Source of the DNA: an uncultured beta proteobacterium
GTDB lineage: Bacteria > Pseudomonadota > Gammaproteobacteria > Burkholderiales > Rhodocyclaceae
Length of the DNA stretch: 12,538 nt
Direction of reading: 5' to 3'
NCBI GenBank assembly: GCA_903917505.1
Contig: CAIXAY010000551.1
Coordinates: 1-12,538, forward strand
Below are positions 1 through 6,485 of the stretch, one piece after another. A program made the position numbers and the translations under genes. The stretch's first letter is position 1. Each line of letters starts with the position of its first letter. The notes beneath the pieces are model-generated. The model searched no databases, was not told where the DNA came from, and saw only the letters and a list, made by a program, of their open reading frames with translations.

Positions 1-204
1 CTGATCCAGACATTCGCGCACGAAACGGGCAAAGCGGTCTTGCTGATCACCTCCGAACTGCCCGAGCTTCTATTCTTGTGCGACCGCATCCTCGTCGTGC
101 GGGAAGGCCGGATCGAAGCGCGATTGGACGCTCGCGAGACCAATCAGGAAATCATCATGAGCCATGCACTCGGCACCTGCGCACACAGCGAGGAGCAACA
201 ATGA
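1..204 (+). CDS. Sugar ABC transporter ATP-binding protein, 3' end only
   Basis: This is the last 67 codons of a protein whose start lies outside the window. The visible reading begins [20 protein letters not shown] and continues to ...[14 protein letters not shown], ending in TGA. This matches the region after the second nucleotide-binding domain of RbsA/MglA-type ATPases: the 'SSELPEll..cDRi.vm.eGri' stretch, here with [20 protein letters not shown], which includes the switch region. The family protein has two fused ATPase domains of about 500 residues and powers a monosaccharide importer. Its stop overlaps the permease start in an ATGA (201-204), so the two are translationally coupled in one operon. 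The Walker and signature motifs are not in the window, so family membership rests on this tail and on the neighbouring RbsC-like gene. Confidence 0.85.
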   Translation: MIQTFAHETGKAVLLITSELPELLFLCDRILVVREGRIEARLDARETNQEIIMSHALGTCAHSEEQQ

Positions 205-1184
205 ATTCGACTATCGCCTCCAACGCAACTGCGCGCGGCAATGCCGTCGTGTCGATGATCAAGACCGCGACGTCGAACCAGACCGTATTCCTGCTGCTGA
301 TCCTGCTGGTCATGTGGTTCGCGTTCGCCATGCTCTCGCCGCATTTCTTTTCCGCGAGCAACCTCACCGAAATCACGATTCAGGCATCGGTGATCAGCAT
401 GGTCGCGGCCGGGCAGACGCTGGTCATCCTGACCGCCGGCATCGATCTTGGCGCGGGATCTGTCGTCGCGCTCACCTCGGTGATCGCCGCCATGGCCATG
501 GAACAGACCGGCACACTCATTCCGAGCTACGTCGTCGGTCTCGCGGTCGGCGGGCTTTGCGGTTTCTTCAACGGTTTCGTGATCGGCAAAATGAAGATTC
601 CGCCCTTCGTCGCCACCCTGGGCCTGATGGGAATCGCGCGAGGCATCGCGCTGCTCATCACCAACGGCGTTCCGCAATACGAGCTTGTTCCCGGCAGCGA
701 TTTCATGGGGCAAGGCCGCATCCTGGGCGTACCGGTGCCGACCGTCTCGGTTCTGCTCTTGTATGTCTTTTGTTACCTGGTCCTGAGCTATACGCGACGC
801 GGGAGATACACCTACGCGATCGGCAGCAACCCGCAAACGTCCTTTTTGTCGGGCATCAATGTTTCGGGGCAGATCATCTGGGTGTATGTGATGGCCGGGT
901 TTACGGCGGGGATCGCCGGCATCACCGAATTGTCGAGGATTGGAAGCGGCCAGCCGGGAGCGGGTGGAGACTATGCGCTCGATTCGATCGCTGCGGTGGT
1001 CCTGGGCGGCACCAGTCTGCAGGGCGGCGTCGGCAATATCTGGGGATCGTTGATCGGCGCCCTGATCATCGCGACGCTGCGCAATGGCCTCAACGTGATG
1101 AACATCAATTCATTCTGGCAGCAGGTCGTAATCGGCCTGATCATCATCGCCGCCGTGTATGCGGATCAATTGCGCCGCAAGTAG
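201..1184 (+). CDS. Sugar ABC transporter permease, RbsC-like (BPD_transp_2 family)
   Basis: This 327-residue integral membrane permease would form the inner-membrane channel of a sugar-type ABC importer. About 8-10 hydrophobic segments are visible, beginning at roughly 29-46. Family hallmarks are [20 protein letters not shown] at about 69-88, [20 protein letters not shown] at about 139-158, the [14 protein letters not shown] loop at about 199-212, and [19 protein letters not shown] from about 265. Length fits RbsC-type permeases (about 320). The ATG at 201 is chosen because GAGGAG at 190-195 lies 5 bases upstream and the codon overlaps the ATPase stop. The same frame is open upstream to 78, but that part lies within the ATPase tail and looks non-membrane. 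The substrate cannot be read from a permease of this family. Confidence 0.93.
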   Translation: MNSTIASNATARGNAVVSMIKTATSNQTVFLLLILLVMWFAFAMLSPHFFSASNLTEITIQASVISMVAAGQTLVILTAGIDLGAGSVVALTSVIAAMAMEQTGTLIPSYVVGLAVGGLCGFFNGFVIGKMKIPPFVATLGLMGIARGIALLITNGVPQYELVPGSDFMGQGRILGVPVPTVSVLLLYVFCYLVLSYTRRGRYTYAIGSNPQTSFLSGINVSGQIIWVYVMAGFTAGIAGITELSRIGSGQPGAGGDYALDSIAAVVLGGTSLQGGVGNIWGSLIGALIIATLRNGLNVMNINSFWQQVVIGLIIIAAVYADQLRRK

Positions 1185-1250
1185 CCAGAAAGGCCGGCCA
1201 AGAAAATGTTCGTGGGTCTCTTGTTTAAATTATGAATAAAGGGGAAAAGC

Positions 1251-2282
1251 ATGAAGAAATCATACTGCGTGATGATGGTTCTGTTTATGGCTTCGATGCT
1301 CTGCCATTCGGCCGACTTCAAGCCGACTCCCGCATCGACTGCGGCGAACGCCAATCGCACCCTGGTCTTCATTCCGAAGACGACGAGCTCGCAGTTCTGG
1401 GTTGCCATCTGGGATGGCGCGAAGAAGGCGGCCAAGGAGCTTGGCTACAAAGCGGTGCTGTTCCAGGGCGTCGCCACCGGCTCCGACGTCGTCGGCCAGC
1501 TCAACCTGTTGAATGACGTCGCTACCAGCAAGCCGGCCGGCATCCTCGTCGCGGCGATCGATTCGAAGTCCATGAAGGATCCTGTCGAAAAAGCCATTGC
1601 GGCCGGCGTGCCGGTCGTCACGGTCAATTCCGGCGTGGCCTCGGACAAGGTGAACGTCCATGTGGCCACCGACAACTACAGCGCCGCGGCAAGCGCCGCC
1701 GACGCCCTTGCCGCACTGATGGGCGGCAAGGGCGTTGTCGCCGATATCGGCATCGATGCCGGTTCGCAGACCGGCCGCGAGCGGGAGAACGGCTTCCGCG
1801 AAACGATGCTGAAGAAATATCCCGACATCAAGGTGCTGCCTGTTCAGTACTCGATGGGCGATGTATCGAAGGCGCTGAACACGATATCGGATCTGGTTAC
1901 CGGAAACCCGACCATCTCCGGCATCTATTGCGCTCAGGATGCGGCCGGCACCGGCATCGGCCAGTACCTCAAACAGCGGGGCATGGAAGCGAAGAGTAAA
2001 ATAAAGCACGTGGCCTTCGACGCATCGCCCGACGAATTCCTCCTCGCACTTGAAGGCTATATCGACGGCATGGTCGTGCAGGATCCCTTCTCGCAGGGAT
2101 ACGAAGGCGTCTACGCGATCGACGCGGTGATCAACGGCAGGCCGATCACGCAAAATTTCGTCGCGACGCCGACCAAGTTGATCACCAAGCAAAACATGAC
2201 GGAGCCCGAGATTTATGACCTCCTGGCAAATAATCCCGTCATTTTGAAAGTCATGAGCGCCAAAGGCATAGCACGTAAATAA
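1251..2282 (+). CDS. Periplasmic sugar-binding protein, RbsB-like (Peripla_BP_4)
   Basis: This 343-residue protein is the likely solute receptor of the upstream permease/ATPase. Residues 1-21 form a Lys-Lys plus hydrophobic signal segment (MKKSYCVMMVLFMASMLCHS), so it should be exported. The first lobe opens with LVFIPKTTSSQFWVAIWDGA (38-57) and the AAKELGY helix. GILVAAIDSKSM (97-108) and AIAAGVPVVTVNSGV (115-129) are typical of class I sugar-binding proteins. VVQDPFSQGYEGV (275-287) corresponds to the conserved hinge/ligand segment. The start is supported by AAGGGG at 1239-1244, six bases before ATG. The 66-base gap from the permease fits the same operon. Cys18 is not in a good lipobox (SML before Cys), and the cleavage site (near HSA/DFK) is not classic. 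The ligand is unknown: sugar, polyol or sugar acid are all possible. Confidence 0.92.
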   Translation: MKKSYCVMMVLFMASMLCHSADFKPTPASTAANANRTLVFIPKTTSSQFWVAIWDGAKKAAKELGYKAVLFQGVATGSDVVGQLNLLNDVATSKPAGILVAAIDSKSMKDPVEKAIAAGVPVVTVNSGVASDKVNVHVATDNYSAAASAADALAALMGGKGVVADIGIDAGSQTGRERENGFRETMLKKYPDIKVLPVQYSMGDVSKALNTISDLVTGNPTISGIYCAQDAAGTGIGQYLKQRGMEAKSKIKHVAFDASPDEFLLALEGYIDGMVVQDPFSQGYEGVYAIDAVINGRPITQNFVATPTKLITKQNMTEPEIYDLLANNPVILKVMSAKGIARK

Positions 2283-2289
2283 GGCAAGC

Positions 2290-2312
2290 GAACTTTAATC
2301 CGGGCAAAGTTC
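2290..2312. promoter_or_regulatory. Inverted repeat upstream of the GntR gene, candidate operator
   Basis: GAACTTT (2290-2296) and AAAGTTC (2306-2312) are perfect 7-base inverted arms separated by 9 bases. They lie in the short gap between the binding-protein stop and the regulator gene. The dyad could be an operator for autoregulation by the neighbouring GntR protein, or a weak mRNA hairpin after the binding-protein gene. It does not match the TGGT-N3-ACCA pattern associated with FadR. The second arm is followed by CCATAAG, not a T run, so it is a poor terminator. Confidence 0.35.
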
Positions 2313-2337
2313 CCATAAGCGGGGAAGTCTTGGGCTC

Positions 2338-2344
2338 AAAGGGA
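2338..2344 (+). promoter_or_regulatory. Ribosome binding site setting the GntR start
   Basis: AAAGGGA lies six bases before the ATG at 2351. An in-frame TTG at 2330 would place the start upstream of this site, so the ATG at 2351 is preferred; a second ATG follows at 2354. Confidence 0.6.
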
Positions 2345-2350
2345 ATTGAT

Positions 2351-3019
2351 ATGATGGAAACCATTGCTCATGGGACTTTGACGGACGTTGTCTTCAACCA
2401 TTTGCGCGACAAGATCCTGCGCGGCGAGCTCAAGCAGGGCGATCGGCTGAGCGGCATCGACATCGCCGACCGCCTCGGCGTGAGCCGCACGCCAGTGCGC
2501 GAAGCCTGTTCCCGGCTGGTCATCGCCGGACTGGCGTATAAGAAATCGCGCATTGAATTTTGCGTAAAGGAAGTCTCGGTCGCCGAACTGGTCGAGCTCT
2601 ATCTGGCTCGGGCGGCCCTCGAAGGCGTCGCGGTCAGGATCGCCATCGATTTCATCACTCCCGCTGAAATCAAGCGATTGGCCGAACTCCTCGACCGCAT
2701 GGAGAAAGAGGACGCGACTCTGGAAAATTCGAATGAGCTCAACCGGCTCAATAACGAATTCCATGAAATCATTATCGCCGCTTCGCATACGACCTTGTTG
2801 GCCGAGGAAATAACGAAGTATGTCCAACGCAGCGAGCATTATCGTGTGCTTGGATATCACCTGCCGGGCCGCCACCAGCAAAGCTGCAAGGAGCACCGAA
2901 AGATCTACAGGACGATCGTCGCCAAGAAGAAAGATGAAGCCGAAAAAGCCATGCGCGAGCATCGGATCAACACGGTGAGGTATATAACCAAGAGTCTTGG
3001 TAAAGAAATAACTCCGTGA
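2351..3019 (+). CDS. GntR-family transcriptional regulator, FadR subfamily (FCD domain)
   Basis: This 222-residue DNA-binding regulator probably controls the sugar-transport operon it closes. Residues about 10-73 form the winged helix-turn-helix. The recognition part IDIADRLGVSRTPVREACSR (37-56) closely follows the family's 'LAerLGVSRTPVREAL.rL', with Ala-Cys-Ser in place of the usual Ala-Leu-Arg. Residues about 78-212 are an all-helical FCD ligand domain. NNEFHEIIIAASH (134-146), EHRKIY (181-186) and REHRINTV (202-209) supply His138, His182 and His204, the usual metal/ligand histidines. The Asp that normally sits four residues before the first His is Asn134 here. Length is typical (220-240). 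The gene is markedly less GC-rich than the tilS block beyond it. The effector is most likely the imported solute or a metabolite of it, but that is inference. Confidence 0.92.
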   Translation: MMETIAHGTLTDVVFNHLRDKILRGELKQGDRLSGIDIADRLGVSRTPVREACSRLVIAGLAYKKSRIEFCVKEVSVAELVELYLARAALEGVAVRIAIDFITPAEIKRLAELLDRMEKEDATLENSNELNRLNNEFHEIIIAASHTTLLAEEITKYVQRSEHYRVLGYHLPGRHQQSCKEHRKIYRTIVAKKKDEAEKAMREHRINTVRYITKSLGKEITP

Positions 3020-3026
3020 GTTGATC

Positions 3027-3051
3027 CTCGATTTCTCCCGGGGAGATCGAG
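3027..3051 (+). terminator. Hairpin after the GntR gene, possible weak terminator
   Basis: CTCGA and TCGAG form the outer stem. After a TT bulge, TCTCC and GGAGA form the inner stem around a CGG loop. The structure begins 8 bases past the GntR stop, where the operon should end. It is followed by AATTTGTG rather than a run of T, so intrinsic termination would be inefficient. It may instead act as a 3' stabilising hairpin. Confidence 0.45.
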
Positions 3052-3366
3052 AATTTGTGAAGGCCATGCAAGTTTCTGACTCGAGCCAGCGAAAACCTTA
3101 GTGACGCCGGTTTGGCATTCAATCGCAGGACGGCAGGTATCCGATCAATTAGCCGACATAATCAATGCACAAGTCATAGGGCGGAAATGGGTCGAACTGA
3201 GCCATTCGCCGTTTTTCACATGAGCGAGGGACGGCCATCGGCATACTGCGGAGCAGCATCGCCTCAAAGATCGACCGCAAACCAAGAACGCGCAAGAAGC
3301 GAGGTCAAGAGAATCGACGTTCGAGACATATTCTCTTTCTCTCGCCGTACCGCGGCGCCGCCGTGC
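3052..3366. other. Non-coding junction between the GntR gene and tilS
   Basis: These 315 bases lie between the convergent GntR and tilS genes. No open frame here resembles a protein, and no tRNA, direct repeats or insertion-sequence ends were seen. A GC-rich imperfect palindrome (3347-3366, GTACCGCGGCGCCGCCGTGC) abuts the tilS stop. In the tilS direction it is followed by purine-rich GGCGAGAGAAAG, not a T run, so it is not a standard terminator. Base composition changes sharply across the stretch, from moderate on the GntR side to very GC-rich in tilS. This marks a possible edge between acquired and core DNA. Confidence 0.6.
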
Positions 3367-4764
3367 TTAGTCGCGAGGCTCCCACACCGGCATGATCCCT
3401 TCCTCGCCGGCGCCGCTGACCATGGCCGTAGCGGAGCCGAGGCCGCCGACCCAGGCGAGTTGGGCGTCACACCACAGCAAGGGCAGCAACTCGCGCTGCC
3501 ACGGCGGCATCGCCGCTTCCTGCAGCAGGTTTCGCAGGCTGCGGCGAGGCCGCCTGGCATCGAGTTGCAAACGCTCGCCGCCTTGCCGCGCGCGCAGCGT
3601 CACCGCGCCTGCGGTGAGCAGCGTGCGGCGCAGGCCGGCGCCGATCACCGGCGTGAAGCGGACGCGTCCACCCGCCCACGGCAAGGCTTCTTCGCCCGAC
3701 CAGGGCAGCGGACGATCCGGCACCGCCGGGCGCTGTCCGATCAGGTGCAGTTCGCCGCGATAGACGTGCAGTTCGCCATCGGCCGTCGCCAGGCAAGTCT
3801 CGGACAACGCGGTGGTCGCCGCCAGCTGGCGCAGCGCTTCGGCAATCCAGCGCGCGTCCGGCGCGCGGAAACCGGCGCTGGTCCAGGCATGGCGCAGCAG
3901 GTTGCCGGCGCGCGCCGCGGACAGCGCGTTGAATCCGGCCAGGGCGATGCGCCCGGACGGCGCGGCCAGCGCCGCATGATCGATCGCCGCCAGTTCGTCG
4001 AGCAGCGCCGACGCCTCGGCGAAATGGCCGGCGGCGCGCCCCAGCGATTTGCCGGCGCCGGCGAATTTCTCTTCGAGCCGCGGCAGCACCTCGTGGCGCA
4101 GAAAGTTGCGGCGCATATGGAGGTCGTCGTTGCTCTCGTCGACGATCCGGCGCAGCGCGTGCCCGGCCGCGTAGCGTTCGAGCGCGGCGCGCGGCACCTC
4201 GAGCAGCGGCCGCACCAGGCTGGGACCGCGCGGCTGCGGGCGTTCGGCGAGCATGCCCGCGGCGCCGGCGATGCCGGCGCCGCGCAAGAGGTTGAGCAGC
4301 ACCGTTTCGGCCTGGTCGTCGCGATGATGGGCGAGCGCCAGCCAGTCGGCCGCACATCCGGCAAAAACACCATGGCGCATGCGCCGGGCGGCGGCCTCCG
4401 GCCCTTCGCCGCTTTCGCGCGGCACGTCGACGCGAACGATCAGCAGCGGCACCGCGCACTCCTGACAGAAGCGCGCGCAGAAATCGGCCCAGGCGTCGGC
4501 GTTGGCGCTCAGGCCATGGTGCACATGGACGGCTGTCAGCGTCAGCGGCAGCCCGGCCGAGGCCACCATGGCGGCGAGCGCATGCAACAGCACGACCGAA
4601 TCGCGGCCGCCGGAGAGTCCGACGCACAGGCGTGCCGGCCGCGCCGCCGATGCGCGCGGCGGCAGGCGCGCGGCGAAGAATGTTGCGAGTAGGGAGGGCA
4701 GAGAACTCGCCGCCCCCGGCGCGCCGCCGGGATCAGCGCGGCGGCTGCTCTTTGCTGCGGCCAT
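3367..4764 (-). CDS. tilS: tRNA(Ile)-lysidine synthase TilS
   Basis: TilS uses ATP and lysine to convert C34 of the CAU-anticodon tRNA-Ile to lysidine, so that it reads AUA and is charged with isoleucine; it is cytoplasmic and essential in most bacteria. The PP-loop [13 protein letters not shown] is at 51-63, AVHVHHGLS at 78-86, [12 protein letters not shown] at about 123-134, and [20 protein letters not shown] at about 142-161. The rest corresponds to the TilS substrate-binding and C-terminal domains. At 465 residues it is full length. The ATG at 4764 gives a 32-base overlap with the accA 3' end; no clear Shine-Dalgarno is visible, and about 40 Ala/Pro/Arg-rich residues precede the catalytic core, so the true start could be further in. 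It follows accA on the same strand, as recalled for other betaproteobacteria. Confidence 0.95.
   Translation of the reverse strand: MAAAKSSRRADPGGAPGAASSLPSLLATFFAARLPPRASAARPARLCVGLSGGRDSVVLLHALAAMVASAGLPLTLTAVHVHHGLSANADAWADFCARFCQECAVPLLIVRVDVPRESGEGPEAAARRMRHGVFAGCAADWLALAHHRDDQAETVLLNLLRGAGIAGAAGMLAERPQPRGPSLVRPLLEVPRAALERYAAGHALRRIVDESNDDLHMRRNFLRHEVLPRLEEKFAGAGKSLGRAAGHFAEASALLDELAAIDHAALAAPSGRIALAGFNALSAARAGNLLRHAWTSAGFRAPDARWIAEALRQLAATTALSETCLATADGELHVYRGELHLIGQRPAVPDRPLPWSGEEALPWAGGRVRFTPVIGAGLRRTLLTAGAVTLRARQGGERLQLDARRPRRSLRNLLQEAAMPPWQRELLPLLWCDAQLAWVGGLGSATAMVSGAGEEGIMPVWEPRD
4258..4284. repeat. 12-base perfect inverted repeat inside tilS
   Basis: CGCGGCGCCGGC (4258-4269) is followed by GAT and its exact reverse complement GCCGGCGCCGCG (4273-4284). 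This forms an all-G/C 12-base-pair stem with a 3-base loop in the tilS message. It encodes the Arg-Gly-Ala-Gly-Ile-Ala-Gly-Ala-Ala part of TilS just after the HHRDDQAET motif. Repetitive Gly/Ala/Arg codons in a very GC-rich gene could produce it by chance, so no function is claimed. Confidence 0.7.
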
Positions 4765-5701
4765 AGGCCATCAGGCGTTTGAAGCGGGCCTCGAGCAGCT
4801 CGGCGGTAGACAGCGCGCCGACCTGCTTGAGCGCGTCCTGCAGCGCTTTCTTGAGGTTCTGGCCCATGGCCTCCGGATCGCGGTGCGCGCCGCCGAGCGG
4901 TTCGCTGACGATCTTGTCGATCAGCCCCAGGGTCTTGAGCCGCGTCGCCGTGATGCCCATGATCTCGGCGGCTTCGCTGGCTTTCTCGGCGCTCTTCCAG
5001 AGGATGGACGCGCAGCCCTCGGGCGAGATCACCGCATAGGTCGAGTACTGCAGCATCTGCACGATGTCGCCGACGCCGATCGCCAGCGCGCCGCCCGAGC
5101 CGCCCTCGCCGATCACCGTGACGATGATCGGCACTTTCAGCTCGGCCATCACGTAGAGGTTGCGGCCGATCGCTTCAGACTGGCCCCGCTCCTCGGCGTC
5201 GATGCCAGGATAAGCGCCCGGCGTGTCGATGAAGGTCAGCACCGGAACGCCGAACTTCTCGGCCAGATGCATCAGGCGCAGCGCCTTGCGATAGCCTTCG
5301 GGGCGCGGCATACCGAAATTGCGGTAAATCTTTTCCTTGGTGTCGGCGCCCTTCTGGTGGCCGATGACCATCACCGGCTGGCCGTTGAAGCGCGCCAGCC
5401 CGCCGACGATCGCATGGTCGTCGGCAAAGGCGCGATCGCCATGCAGTTCTTCGAAATCGGTGAAGATCAGGCGCAGGTAATCGAGCGTGAACGGTCGTTG
5501 CGGATGGCGCGCCACCTGGGCGATTTGCCAGGGCGTGAGCTTGGCGTAAATCTCCTTGGTCAGCACCTGCCCCTTCTGTTCGAGGCGCGCAATTTCTTCG
5601 GAGATATCGACGACCGAATCGTCCTGCTCAAAACGCAGGCTTTCGATCTTGCCTTCGAGGTCGGCGATCGGCTGTTCAAAGTCGAGAAAGCTGGTTTTCA
5701 T
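4733..5701 (-). CDS. accA: Acetyl-CoA carboxylase carboxyltransferase subunit alpha
   Basis: AccA pairs with AccD to move the carboxyl group from carboxybiotin-BCCP to acetyl-CoA. This makes malonyl-CoA, the first committed step of fatty-acid synthesis, in the cytoplasm. The 322 residues match the family length (about 320). The N-terminal helical part opens with [18 protein letters not shown] (5-22). The carboxyltransferase core has [20 protein letters not shown] (71-90), [20 protein letters not shown] (113-132), [20 protein letters not shown] (157-176) and the Gly-rich oxyanion/CoA segment [15 protein letters not shown] (198-212). [12 protein letters not shown] (225-236) is also characteristic. 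GGAG (5706-5709, reverse strand) lies 4 bases before the ATG. The 3' end overlaps tilS. The gap to the glycosylase gene upstream is 63 bases, so co-transcription is likely. Confidence 0.97.
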   Translation of the reverse strand: MKTSFLDFEQPIADLEGKIESLRFEQDDSVVDISEEIARLEQKGQVLTKEIYAKLTPWQIAQVARHPQRPFTLDYLRLIFTDFEELHGDRAFADDHAIVGGLARFNGQPVMVIGHQKGADTKEKIYRNFGMPRPEGYRKALRLMHLAEKFGVPVLTFIDTPGAYPGIDAEERGQSEAIGRNLYVMAELKVPIIVTVIGEGGSGGALAIGVGDIVQMLQYSTYAVISPEGCASILWKSAEKASEAAEIMGITATRLKTLGLIDKIVSEPLGGAHRDPEAMGQNLKKALQDALKQVGALSTAELLEARFKRLMAYGRSKEQPPR

Positions 5702-5764
5702 CAGGCTCCGGGCGTTTTGAGTCGAAGGTCATTCTACCGCAAAGGTACCGGGGTAGCGCCCGCC

Positions 5765-6382
5765 TCAATACTCGACCGGCACCGGGTCGAGGCTGCGCCA
5801 GAGATACCAGGTGGCGACCGAGCGCCACGGGCTGAAGCGTTCGCCGATGCGGATCAGTTCCTTGCGCGGCGGCCGCTCGCCGGCGAAGTAGTGGAGCGCG
5901 ATGGCGCGCTGCAGGCCGAGGTCGTCGAGCGGGAAGACGTTCGGGCGCAGCTGATTGAAGATCAGGAACATCTCGGCGGTCCATACGCCGATGCCGCGCA
6001 CGGCGGTCAGCTCGGCGATAACTTCGGCGTCGCTCATCGCCGACCAGTGATCGAGGTGAATCAGCCCGCTCGAAAAATGCCGCGCGAGATCGCCGAGATA
6101 CTCGACCTTGCGCGCCGAAAGGCCGCAGCTTCTCAACTGCGCCGGGGCGAGCGCCAATACTTCGCCCGGCGCCATAACCGGCAGGGCGGCGGTGAGGCGC
6201 GCCCATACGCTGTCCGCGGCCTTCAGCGAAATCTGCTGGCCGACGATGGAGCGCGCCAGCGTAACGAAGGGATCGCCGCGGGAAATCAGCGAGACGCCGG
6301 CGAAACGTTCGACCAGGCGCGCCATCACCGGATCGCCGTGCGCGAGTTCTGCCGAGGCCTGTTGCCAGTAAGCGGGAGTCAT
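5765..6382 (-). CDS. DNA-3-methyladenine glycosylase, AlkA-like (HhH-GPD)
   Basis: This is a predicted cytoplasmic base-excision-repair enzyme that removes alkylated purines from DNA. The 205 residues carry the HhH-GPD fold: ARSIVGQQISLKAADSVWAR at 43-62, the helix-hairpin-helix LTAVRGIGVWTAEMF at 125-139, and NVFPLDDLGLQRAI at 148-161. Asp154 aligns with catalytic Asp238 of E. coli AlkA. FSPWRSVATWYLW (183-195) matches the family's C-terminal 'PWRS.A..yLW' motif. It is shorter than E. coli AlkA (282) because the N-terminal mixed domain is absent, as in many bacterial short forms; this is not a truncation. It lies first in the block with accA and tilS. The ATG at 6382 has no visible Shine-Dalgarno. 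The exact damage range cannot be told from sequence. Confidence 0.93.
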   Translation of the reverse strand: MTPAYWQQASAELAHGDPVMARLVERFAGVSLISRGDPFVTLARSIVGQQISLKAADSVWARLTAALPVMAPGEVLALAPAQLRSCGLSARKVEYLGDLARHFSSGLIHLDHWSAMSDAEVIAELTAVRGIGVWTAEMFLIFNQLRPNVFPLDDLGLQRAIALHYFAGERPPRKELIRIGERFSPWRSVATWYLWRSLDPVPVEY

Positions 6383-6485
6383 CGCATCATTGTAAATTCA
6401 TCCGGGCCTGATAATTGTTTCCATCGGACCCGTTTTTGGCTAATCTGGTCGGCCTCTGCCGATAACAACCGATTAGAAAGAGACC
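6383..6485. promoter_or_regulatory. Divergent promoter region, glycosylase / acyl-CoA ligase
   Basis: These 103 bases separate the two divergent genes and are AT-richer than both. On the minus strand, TACAAT (6394-6389) resembles a -10 box, but it would start transcription at about the glycosylase ATG, giving a leaderless message, and no good -35 is seen. On the plus strand, TTGGCT (6436-6441) and GATAAC (6461-6466) are 19 bases apart, a poor match. A GA-rich stretch (AGAAAGAGA, 6475-6483) before the ligase ATG is its likely ribosome site. Promoters must be here, but their exact positions are uncertain. Confidence 0.35.

Noticed and set aside
78..200. Upstream in-frame extension of the sugar permease
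   Set aside because: It falls inside the ATPase 3' end and lacks a ribosome site, whereas ATG 201 has GAGGAG and an ATGA overlap.
3264..3329. 21-codon minus-strand open frame (MSRTSILL...) just after tilS
   Set aside because: It is very short, with only a weak purine-rich stretch before it and nothing to show that it is translated.
5724..5740. TAGAAT -10-like hexamer (minus strand) before accA
   Set aside because: There is no acceptable -35 at 16-18 bases; the gene is more simply read through from the glycosylase.
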